64,000 nt of DNA from Mycolicibacterium grossiae (GTDB taxonomy: Bacteria > Actinomycetota > Actinomycetes > Mycobacteriales > Mycobacteriaceae), in the NCBI RefSeq assembly GCF_008329645.1, contig NZ_CP043474.1, positions 1,240,001 through 1,304,000 on the forward strand, read 5' to 3'. Below are positions 18,899-27,859 of this stretch, piece after piece. A program made the translations under genes and the position numbers. Within the stretch, counting starts at the first letter, position 1. Each line of letters opens with the position of its first letter. The notes below the pieces were generated by a model. The model saw only the letters and a list, made by a program, of their open reading frames with translations, was not told the origin of the DNA and searched no databases.

Positions 18899-19672
18899 TC
18901 AGCGGATGGTGCTGGCGCCGCCGTCGACGGGGATGACGGCGCCGGTGACGTAGCAGCTGGCGCGGCTCGCCAGGAACACCGCGATGCCGGCCATGTCGTC
19001 GGGCGCGCCGATCCGGCCGAGCGGCAGCCGCGACCCGACCGCGTCGGGCCCGTCGGCGAGCAGCATCTTCGTCATCCGGGACTGGAAGAGCCCGGGCGCG
19101 ATCGCGTTCACCAGGATGTGCGGCGCCAGTTCGCCTGCCAGGTGGCGGGTCAGCATGTGCACCGCGGCCTTGCTCGCGCTGTAGGAGAAGTTGTCCCGCC
19201 CGCGCTCCGGCGCGACGATGCCGTCGATGCTGCCGGTGTTCACGACGCGCGCCGGGTCGTCGTCGGTGGCGCCGGCGCGCAGCAACGGCACCAGCGCCCG
19301 GGTCAGCAGGAAGACGCCCTTCACGTTGACGTCGAAGACCTTGTCGAACCCGGACTCCGGGAAGTCGTCGAACGAGGCGCCCCAGGCGGCGCCGGCGTTG
19401 TTGAACAGCGCGTGGATGGCATCCTCGCGCTCGGTGAGCGCCGCGGTCAGCGTCGCCACGCCCGCCGCGGTGCCCAAGTCCGCGGGGATGGCCGACACGT
19501 CGCCGAACGCCGAGAGTTCGGCGACGGCGGAGTCGAGCTCGGCCTCCTTGCGGCTGGCGAGATACACCTTGGCGCCGGCGTCGAGCAGCCCGCGCGCCAT
19601 CATCACGCCGATGCCGCGCCCGCCCCCGGTGACCACGGCCACCTTGCCGTCGAGCCGGAACAGGTCAGTCAT
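18899..19672 (-). CDS. SDR family oxidoreductase
   Basis: 257 residues of the classical short-chain dehydrogenase family. It has the cofactor motif TGGGRGIG at about 16-23, NNAG at about 90 and the catalytic Ser plus Tyr-x-x-x-Lys (FSYSASKAAV). The C-terminus PVDGGAST is typical of FabG-like enzymes. Its start overlaps the TetR stop by eight bases, so the two form an operon and the TetR protein probably controls it. It ends beside the convergent alcohol dehydrogenase stop. The substrate is unknown. Confidence 0.88.
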   Translation of the reverse strand: MTDLFRLDGKVAVVTGGGRGIGVMMARGLLDAGAKVYLASRKEAELDSAVAELSAFGDVSAIPADLGTAAGVATLTAALTEREDAIHALFNNAGAAWGASFDDFPESGFDKVFDVNVKGVFLLTRALVPLLRAGATDDDPARVVNTGSIDGIVAPERGRDNFSYSASKAAVHMLTRHLAGELAPHILVNAIAPGLFQSRMTKMLLADGPDAVGSRLPLGRIGAPDDMAGIAVFLASRASCYVTGAVIPVDGGASTIR

Positions 19673-20324
19673 GGCCGGCCGCCGTCTTCGCGATGGTCAG
19701 ACCCAGCGGTTCGGCGGTGCGCACGGCCTCGTCCTTGATGAGGCCGCGCAGCAGCGCGGTGCTGAATTCGACGGCGATCTCCTGCGCGCTGCGCCGGCCC
19801 TGCGGTCGCAACCAGCGGTAGGCGCCGAGCGTCATGCCGATGTAGCCGAGCGCGAGCACGTGCGAATCGCATTCGTAGAACTCGCCGCTGGCGATGCCGC
19901 GGTCGATGACGTCGCGGACGTGCTCGTACACCGTCGTCTCCGACGTGCGGATGTAGGCCACCTGCTCCTCGGTGAACCACTCGGTGATGTACGGGCCCTC
20001 CTGGAAGTACACCGCGGCCCGCTCGATGTCGCTGGCGATGCCCACCAGCAGCCGGCGGGTGAAGTGGTAGATGGTCTCGCGCGCGCTCGCCGTCGGGTCG
20101 TCGTGCAGGGCGTCGACGGTGAAGTCGGCGGCGCTCTTGTAGATGTCGTAGAGGATCAGCGACTTGCTCGCGTAGTAGTGGTAGACCGTCGCCTTGTTCA
20201 GGCCGACGGCGTCGGCGACGTCGTCCATCCGGGTGCCGTGGTAGCCGCGGGCGGCGAAGAGCTTGGTGGCGACGGCGAGGAGTTCCTCGCGTCGGGACAA
20301 CCCACTGGCCTGGCTCTCGGACAT
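19665..20324 (-). CDS. TetR-family transcriptional regulator (Rv0158-like)
   Basis: 219 residues from the ATG at 20324, preceded by GGGAGCGAG as RBS. The N-terminal TetR HTH is clear: FAARGYHGTRMDDVADAVGLNKATVYHYYASK at about 20-52. The C-terminal ligand domain is helical. It heads an operon with the SDR gene. The neighbourhood matches Rv0158. The palindrome at 20369-20384 is a good candidate for autoregulation. Confidence 0.87.
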   Translation of the reverse strand: MSESQASGLSRREELLAVATKLFAARGYHGTRMDDVADAVGLNKATVYHYYASKSLILYDIYKSAADFTVDALHDDPTASARETIYHFTRRLLVGIASDIERAAVYFQEGPYITEWFTEEQVAYIRTSETTVYEHVRDVIDRGIASGEFYECDSHVLALGYIGMTLGAYRWLRPQGRRSAQEIAVEFSTALLRGLIKDEAVRTAEPLGLTIAKTAAGHD

Positions 20325-20368
20325 GGCAACTCGCTCCCACCGGGCCGGGACGGGCCCGGACGTCAATC

Positions 20369-20384
20369 AACTGGTTGGCCAGTT
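20369..20384. promoter_or_regulatory. candidate TetR operator
   Basis: A perfect inverted repeat with arms AACTGG and CCAGTT around TTGG lies 45 bases upstream of the TetR start and 82 bases before the divergent microprotein gene. Size and placement are typical of TetR autoregulatory operators. Binding is inferred. Confidence 0.5.
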
Positions 20385-20465
20385 TATGCAACCGGTCCCG
20401 TCGGGTACCCGCGACCTCGTCGACCGCGTTATGCTTCGACGACCACGTGGCACTGGGAGGCACTG

Positions 20466-20576
20466 ATGGATCCGAACCCCGATTACGACGCGAGCGACGA
20501 GATCGAGTACTTCTTCCAGTTCCTCCCGTGGGGTCTGCGCGGCGTGTACCCGCCCCCGGCCTACCCGCCGGTCTGA
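20466..20576 (+). CDS. 36-residue acidic/aromatic microprotein
   Basis: ATG at 20466 with a GGGAGG RBS at about 20455-20460. It encodes 36 residues: an acidic N-terminal half (Asp/Glu-rich, NPDYDASDEIEYFF), an aromatic centre (FFQFLPWG) and a PPPAYPP end. It is divergent from the TetR gene; its last 16 bases overlap the 3' end of the convergent MOSC gene. A small gene (Rv0157A) lies next to the TetR gene Rv0158 in M. tuberculosis, so this may be its homologue, but I could not compare sequences. The function is unknown. Confidence 0.6.
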   Translation: MDPNPDYDASDEIEYFFQFLPWGLRGVYPPPAYPPV

Positions 20577-21004
20577 GCCGACACCCGCACCTCGTCCCCC
20601 ACGCGGATCGTGCCCGACGTGAGTAGTCGGCACACCGATCCCGTTCGCTGACTGAGCGCCCGCATCGCCCCCGGACCGATCTCGTCGTCCAGGATGCGGC
20701 ACGGCGCCGACATGCGGATGACTTCGAGTTCCACGTCGCCGATCGTCAGCCGCGTCCCCGGCTTCGTGGGAATGACGCCCTCGTCGACCGTGACGTTGCG
20801 CCGCGTTCCGGCGCTGTCGATGTCCCGGCCGTAACGCTCCGCGGCGTCGTCGAGCTGCTCGCGCGACTGCAGCGTCACGTGCCGGTGCTTGGTCCCGTAA
20901 TATCGGTCCCCGACCAGCCCGCGGCCGGCTTCGGCCGCCACCGCGTCCACCGACTTGACCGGCAGGCGTCGGCCCGGCGCGATGTGGATGGCAGCGACCT
21001 TCAC
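20561..21004 (-). CDS. MOSC domain-containing protein
   Basis: 147 residues from the GTG at 21004 (VKVAAIHIAP). It has the small MOSC beta-barrel pattern: GLVGDRYYGTK, then TRRNVTVDEGVI and the conserved Cys region MSAPCRILDDEIGPGAM. MOSC domains bind pyranopterin molybdenum cofactor or carry a reactive sulfur on the conserved Cys. Stand-alone members are linked to Moco sulfuration or to molybdenum enzymes acting on N-hydroxylated compounds. No molybdoenzyme gene is adjacent. Its 3' end overlaps the microprotein gene. Confidence 0.85.
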   Translation of the reverse strand: MKVAAIHIAPGRRLPVKSVDAVAAEAGRGLVGDRYYGTKHRHVTLQSREQLDDAAERYGRDIDSAGTRRNVTVDEGVIPTKPGTRLTIGDVELEVIRMSAPCRILDDEIGPGAMRALSQRTGSVCRLLTSGTIRVGDEVRVSAQTGG

Positions 21005-21123
21005 CCGAGCGACACTACGGGCCGCACCTAGCAACCGTCGTCAGCCAGGTGCACGCCGCGAGACTGCACATAATGACCCGACACGCCGGAACGACGCGCA
21101 ACTCACGGAGTGTCGAGGCCTGC

Positions 21124-21179
21124 CGGGCTACGCCGCCCCAGCCCGATGCCGGGCTACGCCGCCCCAGCCCGATGCGCGG

Positions 21180-21195
<16 letters not shown>
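21124..21195. repeat. 26-bp tandem direct repeat at the 3' end of the ABC ATPase gene
   Basis: Two exact adjacent copies of a 26-base unit (21124-21149 and 21150-21175), beginning CGGGCTACGCCGCC, are followed by a third, diverging partial copy (GCGGCTACGCCGCC) that runs into the end of the ABC ATPase gene. Read on the minus strand, each unit contains GGCGGCGTAGCC, copying the last alanine codons and TAG stop of that gene. Each unit can form a weak GGGCT/AGCCC stem. Confidence 0.75.
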
Positions 21196-21951
<756 letters not shown>

Positions 21952-21968
<17 letters not shown>

Positions 21969-23013
21969 TCGGCAGACCCTTGGTGTAGATCGCGTCCTGG
22001 AACGTCTTCAGCGGTGCGGGACTGGGGATCTGGTTCTGCTCGGCGAGGAACGCCGACGCGCTCTGCAGATTGGCGGCGATGTTGCCGGGCTTGCCGTCGC
22101 TGCCCAGCCACTCCGGGGACGCCACCTCCGCCGGCGTCAGGTAGACGCCCTGCTTCAACTGACCGGCGATGTCCTCGGGGGTGAGACCCACCTCGGCGGC
22201 GATCGCCTTGGCCGCGGCGTCGGGGTCGTTCTTGATCACGTCCAGCGCGCGGGCCTCCTGCTGCCGCCACGCGTCGACCACCTCGGGGTGGGCGTCGGCG
22301 AACTCGGTGCGTACCGCCCCGAGGTCGAGCGTCGGCTTGCCGTCCTTGGCCAGCTGCCGGCTGGTGATGAGGTCCTTGCCGGTCTTGCGCAGGTCATTCA
22401 GCGTCGGCAGCCAGCTGTAGGCGGCGTCGATGTCGCCGCGGTCCCACGCGGCCAGGATGGCCTGCGGCTGCAGGTCCACCAGCTGCACGTCACTCGCCTT
22501 CAGGCCGTTCTGCGCGAGCGCGGCCAGCAGGCTGTAGTGGGCGGTCGACGCGAACGGGGTCGCGATGCGCTTGCCCCTCAGGTCGGCGATCGCGTTGACG
22601 CCGGATCCGTTGCGCGCCACCAACGCCTCGTTGTCACCGGCGACGTCGAGCACGAACGCCACCTGATACGGGATGTTCAACGGCGCCGAGAGTCCGCGGG
22701 CGACGGGGCTCGAGCCCAGCGCACCGAAATCCAATTCCTTGGCGATGAAGGCGGTGTTCACGTCGGCGCCGGAGTCGAACTTCGTCCACTTGACGTTGAA
22801 GTCGGGCAGCGCCTCCTCCAACCACCGGTTGTTCTTGACGATCAGGTCGCCGCTGGGGAACGACTGGTAGCCGATGCGGATCGTCGGCTTGTCGGCCTGG
22901 CTGCCCGAGTTGTCCACCGCACAGCTCGCCAGCGCGACCGTCGCCGCGGCGGCGACCGCCAGCAGCGCCTTCAGCCTCGATGAGCGCGTGCGCGCAGAGC
23001 CATTGGACGTCAT
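21952..23013 (-). CDS. ABC transporter substrate-binding lipoprotein, SsuA/NMT1 type
   Basis: 353 residues from the ATG at 23013, which overlaps the permease stop as ATGA; the longer frame upstream is a read-through artefact. It has a basic N-terminus, a hydrophobic signal and the lipobox VALASC, so it should be a membrane-anchored lipoprotein. The mature part (IRIGYQSFPSGD, LDFGALGSSPVA, DLRGKRIATPF) fits the periplasmic binding fold of aliphatic sulfonate/thiamine-precursor binders. It delivers substrate to the permease. Confidence 0.9.
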
Positions 23014-23873
23014 ATCTTTCCTCTCCAGGGGACGCTGCGCCGTTCGGCGGCGCGCAGCAGACCGTCGATGATCAGACCGGAGAACCCGATGGCGAAGATG
23101 CCGACGAGCACGACCGGGGTGTTGTTGTAATTGCTGGCGTCCTTGACCAGGCCGCCGACGCCGGGGATGCCGTTGAACAGTTCGGCGGCCACCACCGACG
23201 AGTACGCCATGCCGACGGCCAGCCGGATGCCGGTGAACGTCTCGGGCAGGGCAGACGGGATGACGACGTCGCGGATCACCTGGGCCCGGGTGGCGCCCAG
23301 CGCGCGGGCCGCCTCCTGCAGCCCGACGGGTGCGGCGACGACGGCCGCGGTCGTGGCGACGGCCGCCGGCGGCAGCGCGGCGAGAGCCAGCAGCGTGACC
23401 TTGGGCGCCTCGTCGATGCCCAGCCAGATGACCAGCAGGAAGAAGTAGGCCAGCGGGGGCAGTGCGCGGATGAACGTCAGCCACGGCTCGAAGACGCTGC
23501 GCACCCAGCCGACCGATCCCATCACCAGTCCGAGCAGCACCCCGGCCACCACGCCGATGACGACGCCGGCGAACACGCGGCGCAGCGTCATGTAGAGGTG
23601 CTCCCACAGCAGGTAGCCGCCGTAACCCCGGACGCCGTCGTGCGTGCTGGAGACGTCGAGGAACGCCCGCCAGACCGTGGACGGGTACGGCACGAACGTC
23701 TGGTTCCAGATGCCGCTGGCCGCGGCGAGCTGCCAGAGACCGCCGAAGACCAGCACCGACAGCAGCGGGAGGACGGCGCGGGTGAGCCGCGCCCGCCACG
23801 GGGTGCGGCGCGCACGGGCGCCCGGCGAGTCGGCGACGGACTCGTCGGGCGTGATGTCGACGAAGACGGACAC
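23010..23873 (-). CDS. ABC transporter permease, SsuC/TauC type
   Basis: 287 residues with about six hydrophobic helices. The EAA loop that contacts the ATPase reads EAARALGATRAQVIRDVVIPSALP. It belongs to the binding-protein-dependent transport permease family of sulfonate/nitrate importers. It is the first gene of the operon, followed by the binding protein with a 4-base overlap. The promoter should lie in the 194-base gap towards the divergent diiron enzyme gene. Confidence 0.9.
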   Translation of the reverse strand: MSVFVDITPDESVADSPGARARRTPWRARLTRAVLPLLSVLVFGGLWQLAAASGIWNQTFVPYPSTVWRAFLDVSSTHDGVRGYGGYLLWEHLYMTLRRVFAGVVIGVVAGVLLGLVMGSVGWVRSVFEPWLTFIRALPPLAYFFLLVIWLGIDEAPKVTLLALAALPPAAVATTAAVVAAPVGLQEAARALGATRAQVIRDVVIPSALPETFTGIRLAVGMAYSSVVAAELFNGIPGVGGLVKDASNYNNTPVVLVGIFAIGFSGLIIDGLLRAAERRSVPWRGKI

Positions 23874-24067
23874 GGTACGACCTGCGACTTTCGCTCGAGC
23901 TGGACGACGGGACGCGTTCAGCGACAGCAGCGGTCACCCACGCGGTGTCACGCGCATTCCGGGTATTGAACCGTTGGTACGGAAAACCGCGAAGAGCTGG
24001 GATCAGCGTGATTCTTTGTGGCACCCGGCCGGTGTTTCGCGCAGGTCGGCCCGGGTATCAATCCGCG

Positions 24068-25090
24068 GTGACACTCGCCCAGCCGACCACCGAACCGAAG
24101 CTCCCCCACCCTCGCGGACCGCTGTCGACCACCGTGATCGACCTGATCGCCGAGCGTGCACCGCACGGCCATCTGCAGCGCATCGAGTCCTCGCTGGGCG
24201 ACGCCGACCCGTACGGCCTCGACCTGCAACTCGCGCTGGCCGTCTGCTACGAGTTGCACTACCAGGGCTTCGCCGACGTCGACCCGCGCTGGGAGTGGAA
24301 CGCCGGCCTGCTGCACCTGCGCGGCCGCATGGAGGACGCGTTCCTCGCGGCGCTGCGCCGCGACGTCGCACCGATGGGCGACGACGAGAGCGTCGAGGCC
24401 GAGATGGCGAAGCTCTCCCTCGAGCCGACCACCGGTACCGGACCCACCTGGCACTTCCTCGCCGACGGGACGTGGGAGCAGGCGCAGGAGTACTTCGTGC
24501 ACCGCTCGATCTACCACCTGAAGGAGGGCGACCCGCACGCGTGGGCCATCCCGCGGCTGCGGGGGCGCTCGAAGGCCGCGTTCGTCGCCGTCGAGTTCGA
24601 CGAGTTCGGCGGCGGACGGCCCACCGAGCTGCACCAGGTGCTCTACGGCGACCTGCTGGTGGCCTCCGGTCTGGACGCCACCTACCTCGGCTACCTGGAC
24701 TACGCCGTCGCCGAGACGCTGGTCGCGGTGAACGTGATGTCGATGTTCGGGCTGCACCGCGCGCTGCGCGGCGCCGCGGTCGGGCACTTCGCCGCCACCG
24801 AGATCACCTCGCCGTCCGGTTCGCAGCGGATGGTCACGGCGCTGCGCCAGTTCGGCGCGCCGGAGGCCGCCGTCCGCTTCTACGCCGAGCACGTGGAAGC
24901 CGACGCCGTGCACGAGCAGGTGGTCCGCACCGACGTCGTCGGCGACCTGGTGGCGCAGCACCCCGCCCTCGAGCGCGACGTCGTGTTCGGGATGCGCGCC
25001 TTCGACCTGGTCGAGGAGCGCTTGGGCGACCACATGGTGCGCTGCTGGAACGAGGGCCGCACCTCGCTGCGCCGCCCGCTCGAGACGTAG
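24068..25090 (+). CDS. iron-containing redox enzyme family protein (heme-oxygenase-like diiron fold)
   Basis: 340 residues from the GTG at 24068; the frame is open further upstream but the sequence there looks non-coding. Candidate metal ligands of the heme-oxygenase-like diiron oxidase group are visible: Glu and His in RPTELHQVLY, Glu in FAATEITSP, and Glu/His in YAEHVEADAVHEQ. Members oxidise varied small substrates with O2 and Fe(II). It sits in a cluster with a CDGSH protein, a HemK2-like methyltransferase and a sigma factor. The substrate is unknown. A strong terminator follows. Confidence 0.82.
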   Translation: MTLAQPTTEPKLPHPRGPLSTTVIDLIAERAPHGHLQRIESSLGDADPYGLDLQLALAVCYELHYQGFADVDPRWEWNAGLLHLRGRMEDAFLAALRRDVAPMGDDESVEAEMAKLSLEPTTGTGPTWHFLADGTWEQAQEYFVHRSIYHLKEGDPHAWAIPRLRGRSKAAFVAVEFDEFGGGRPTELHQVLYGDLLVASGLDATYLGYLDYAVAETLVAVNVMSMFGLHRALRGAAVGHFAATEITSPSGSQRMVTALRQFGAPEAAVRFYAEHVEADAVHEQVVRTDVVGDLVAQHPALERDVVFGMRAFDLVEERLGDHMVRCWNEGRTSLRRPLET

Positions 25091-25108
25091 CGTCACCTCG
25101 GACGACAG

Positions 25109-25149
25109 ACGGCGCGGGGGCTTCCGGATTCCGGAAGCCCCCGCGCCGT
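25109..25149. terminator. bidirectional hairpin terminator
   Basis: A perfect 19-base-pair inverted repeat (left arm 25109-25127, right arm 25131-25149) with a 3-base loop ATT lies between the convergent diiron enzyme gene and the CDGSH gene. There is no long U tract, which is usual in mycobacteria. Confidence 0.85.
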
Positions 25150-25167
25150 GTCGTAGGACTGCTGCGC

Positions 25168-25389
25168 TCAGTCGCCGGCGTCCGCGGCCGCCGGCTTGGC
25201 AGGACGCTGCCGCTTGCGATGGCTGGTGTCGCACAGCGGGTAGATCTTGCTGCGCCGGCAGGTACAGATGGCGACCATGAAGCGGTCCGACTCGACGACG
25301 TCGCCGTCGGGGGTCTCGATGCGCACCGGGCCCTGGACCATCAGCGGTCCGGACTTCGCGATGCGCACCATGCGGGCGTCGTCGCTCAA
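25168..25389 (-). CDS. CDGSH iron-sulfur domain protein
   Basis: About 73 residues from a TTG at 25389 that overlaps the methyltransferase stop (TTGA), or 67 residues from the ATG at 25371. The cluster motif is CTCRRSKIYPLCDTSH, giving the 3-Cys/1-His ligand set of a 2Fe-2S CDGSH centre with DTSH in place of DGSH. The preceding GPVRIETPDGDVVES strand pattern is typical. Such proteins carry redox-labile clusters. Coupling to the methyltransferase and the neighbouring diiron gene suggest a shared pathway. Confidence 0.85.
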   Translation of the reverse strand: MSDDARMVRIAKSGPLMVQGPVRIETPDGDVVESDRFMVAICTCRRSKIYPLCDTSHRKRQRPAKPAAADAGD

Positions 25390-26075
25390 CGCTTGACCGC
25401 TTCGATGACGGCGATGCGCTCGTACCGGCGACCGGCCTCGAGCTGACCGGTGCGCTCCAGCCACGCGGCGCGCGCCGTCATCACCGGACCGAATGGAATG
25501 CGTTGGCTCGTCACGACTTCCGAGCGCAACCCCTTGGCGCGCAGAGCCGCCACGGTGCGCTCGATGCCGGAGAACTCCGAATGCACCAGCAGGATCCGGC
25601 CGTTCGGGGCCAGCAGGTCCGGCGCCCACTCGCACATCGGGTCGAGCACCATGCGGCCGTCCGGCCCGGCGTCGTATGCCGTTGGCGGACCGGCTAGTTG
25701 GGAGATCGGCTCGTCGTCGCCCTCCTCGGGCGCCGGCACGTACGGGGGGTTGCTGACCACCAGGTCGAACGGCCGGAACTCCGCGGCCCGGCTCCAGTGT
25801 CCAAGATGGACGTCGACGTCGACGCCGCTGGCGACGGCGTTGGCGCGCGCGAACCGCACCGCCTTGCTGCAGAGGTCGAAGGCGGACACTGACGCCGCGC
25901 CGCGCGCGGCCGCCGCGATCGCGACGAAGCCGCTACCGGTGCACAGGTCGGCCACCCGCAGCCCCAGGGGCGGGGTGCGCGACGCCATGACGTCGACGAG
26001 CAGCTGGGAGTCTTCCTGAGGGGGGTACACGCCGGCGACGGTGAATTCGCTCGGCTGTGAGCATGCAGTGGTCAC
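25386..26075 (-). CDS. class I SAM methyltransferase, HemK2/MTQ2-like
   Basis: 229 residues. SAM motif I is VADLCTGSGFVAIAAA at about residues 40-55 and the acceptor motif is SNPPYVP, the N-P-P-Y signature of N5-glutamine or DNA-adenine methyltransferases. The N-terminus GVYPPQEDSQLL is typical of the HemK2 branch. True PrmC acts on release factors; this branch sits in a separate cluster with CDGSH and diiron genes, so it could methylate a protein or a small molecule. The substrate is not determined. Confidence 0.83.
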   Translation of the reverse strand: MTTACSQPSEFTVAGVYPPQEDSQLLVDVMASRTPPLGLRVADLCTGSGFVAIAAAARGAASVSAFDLCSKAVRFARANAVASGVDVDVHLGHWSRAAEFRPFDLVVSNPPYVPAPEEGDDEPISQLAGPPTAYDAGPDGRMVLDPMCEWAPDLLAPNGRILLVHSEFSGIERTVAALRAKGLRSEVVTSQRIPFGPVMTARAAWLERTGQLEAGRRYERIAVIEAVKR

Positions 26076-26425
26076 ATTGGCCTTTCCGGCTGGTCCGACA
26101 GGGGGCTGCGGAACTGTGGCCCCGTGATTCCCGCCGGTGAGGGCCTCAAACCTGGCGATCGCGCCGCCGACGCGTGCTTCCGTCGGCGCGCTGGCGTACC
26201 GTGTAACGAGTCCACCTGGACACTTCGCCGTTTAGCCAAAGCGGACACAGAGCCTCACCGCAGATCCGGTCGGCGCGCTCACCTCGTCGAAGAACCGTGC
26301 GAGTGAGCGCAAGCCACCGTGATCGCCCGTAGGGCTACGGCAGATCGCCGGTCCGTCATGCGACGGATGAACGGGCCGCTCGCTTCGTCGGCGCGGCATG
26401 TTCGAGGACGCCTCAGGGGGTCCCC
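26076..26425. other. 350-base intergenic region
   Basis: This gap separates the divergent methyltransferase and sigma-factor genes and should hold both promoters. It contains one hairpin at 26164-26187 (arms CGCCGACG and CGTCGGCG, 8 base pairs). I found no convincing SigF-type promoter (GTTT then GGGTAT) and no small ORF worth calling. Confidence 0.5.
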
Positions 26426-27307
26426 ATGACCTTGCAACTCGCCACGACCGATCCGGCGACCAGCGACACCGCCGCCACCACCGCTGACGCCGCCACCGAG
26501 GAAGCCGGAGTGCAGCCCGCCGACGCGCCTGCCGCCGGACGGGCCGACGGGTACGCCGACGAGTACGCCGACGTGCTCGAGACGTTCCGCGCGCTGCGTG
26601 CCTGCGAGTCCGGCTCCGCAGACTACGAGCGGCACCGCGACGCCATCGTGCGGCGCTGCCTGCCGCTGGCCGACCACATCGCGCGGCACTACGACCGACG
26701 CGGCGAGGACATCGAGGACCTCGGGCAGATCGCCCGGCTGGGCCTGGTGAACGCCGTCAACCGCTTCGACCCCGACAAGGGCGCCGGCTTCCTCTCCTTC
26801 GCGGTTCCCACCATGATGGGCGAGGTCCGGCGGCACTTCCGCGACCACGGCTGGGCTATGCACGTGCCCCGTCGCCTCAAGGACCGCCACGTCCAGCTGA
26901 CCCGCGCGATGGCCGACCTCACCCAGACCCTGGGACGAGCGCCGACGCCCAGCGAGCTGGCCGCGCACCTCGACATCGACCGCGAGGAGGTCGTCGAGAG
27001 CATCGTCGCGTCGGCGGCCTACCGCACCCAGTCCATCGACGCTCCGGTCGGCAGCGGTGACGGCGACGCGCGCATGCTGTCCGACACCGTCGGCGACGTC
27101 GACCCGGCCTTCGCCCGCATCACCGACCAGGAGGCGGTGCGCCCGCTGATCGCGGCGCTCCCCGAACGCGAACGGACCATCCTGTATCTAAGGTTCTTCG
27201 ACTCCATGACGCAGAGCCAGATCGCCGAGAAGGTCGGCGTCTCGCAGATGCACGTCTCCCGCATCCTCGAGCGCACGCTCCGTCAGCTGCGCGACAAGCT
27301 GGACTAA
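26426..27307 (+). CDS. SigB/SigF/SigG-subfamily RNA polymerase sigma factor
   Basis: 293 residues with AGGGGG as RBS. After an Ala/Thr-rich N-terminal extension of about 50 residues, region 2 reads EDLGQIARLGLVNAVNRFDPDKGAGFLSFAVPTMMGE. Region 3 follows, and region 4 (LPERERTILYLRFFDSMTQSQIAEKVGVSQMHVSRI) carries the -35 HTH. It is a SigF-like stress sigma paralogue. No anti-sigma RsbW-like gene is adjacent; a STAS protein lies at 61248. Its targets could include the divergent CDGSH/methyltransferase genes. Confidence 0.9.
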   Translation: MTLQLATTDPATSDTAATTADAATEEAGVQPADAPAAGRADGYADEYADVLETFRALRACESGSADYERHRDAIVRRCLPLADHIARHYDRRGEDIEDLGQIARLGLVNAVNRFDPDKGAGFLSFAVPTMMGEVRRHFRDHGWAMHVPRRLKDRHVQLTRAMADLTQTLGRAPTPSELAAHLDIDREEVVESIVASAAYRTQSIDAPVGSGDGDARMLSDTVGDVDPAFARITDQEAVRPLIAALPERERTILYLRFFDSMTQSQIAEKVGVSQMHVSRILERTLRQLRDKLD

Positions 27308-27316
27308 GCCGGACTA

Positions 27317-27386
27317 GCCCGCCGGCGCGGGCTCGCTCGATCAGCCCGCCGGCGCGGGCTCAGTCGACTAGCCCGCCGGCGCGGGC
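27317..27386. repeat. three tandem hairpin units, 27-bp period, overlapping a stop codon
   Basis: GCCCGCCGGCGCGGGC occurs at 27317-27332, 27344-27359 and 27371-27386, spaced exactly 27 bases. Each forms a GCCCGC/GCGGGC stem with a CGGC loop. The third copy is the C-terminus (PAG, then TAG) of the minus-strand zinc-ribbon gene, and the other copies repeat that codon-plus-stop segment. They lie between two convergent genes and could act as a tandem terminator. Confidence 0.85.
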
Positions 27387-27760
27387 CGGGGGCCGGCTTC
27401 CAGTTCGCGCAGCGGAATCTGCGGCAGACGCTTCGGCAGGTCGCGCAGCTTGGTGCGCGCGGCCGTCAACGCGGCGGTCATGCCACCCTCGGCGTGGCCG
27501 TACATCCGCTGGCTCGCGGCGACCATCCGCGTCCAGTGCGGGTGATGGTCCTGCAGGCTGTACGGCGTGTAGCTGTACAGCTCCTGATCCAGGAGCAGCG
27601 GCAGCTCCGCGGTGAACGTGGTCTCGCGATGGACCTCGCCGCACCGCCCGCAGCGGACCTCGTAGGAGATGCAGTCCGGGCCGTCCTCGACGAACGAGTA
27701 GTCGGCGAACGCCACACAGCTAGGACACCGGGTCTTGCCCCGTTCGATCACCTGACTCAT
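27368..27760 (-). CDS. small zinc-ribbon protein of unknown function
   Basis: 130 residues. Two Cys pairs, CPSC near residue 12 and CGRC near residue 37, form a zinc ribbon or rubredoxin-like knuckle. The rest is helical with no recognisable enzyme motif, and the C-terminus is Pro-rich. It is convergent with the sigma factor and divergent from the CorA gene. Possible roles include DNA/RNA or protein binding, but nothing in the sequence decides. The C-terminal codons and stop form part of the 27-bp tandem repeat. Confidence 0.72.
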   Translation of the reverse strand: MSQVIERGKTRCPSCVAFADYSFVEDGPDCISYEVRCGRCGEVHRETTFTAELPLLLDQELYSYTPYSLQDHHPHWTRMVAASQRMYGHAEGGMTAALTAARTKLRDLPKRLPQIPLRELEAGPRPAPAG

Positions 27761-27859
27761 GGAGAAGATCGTGAGCCTCCCGACACGCGGAAACAGCAGT
27801 CCGGTTCATGTCGATGCCGTTCCTTGGCCGAATCGAGACACACAGGGAGGTCTTGCAAG

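Noticed and set aside
23014..24024. Extension of the solute-binding protein frame upstream
   Set aside because: It reads the permease gene in another phase; the ATG at 23013 begins the lipoprotein signal peptide.
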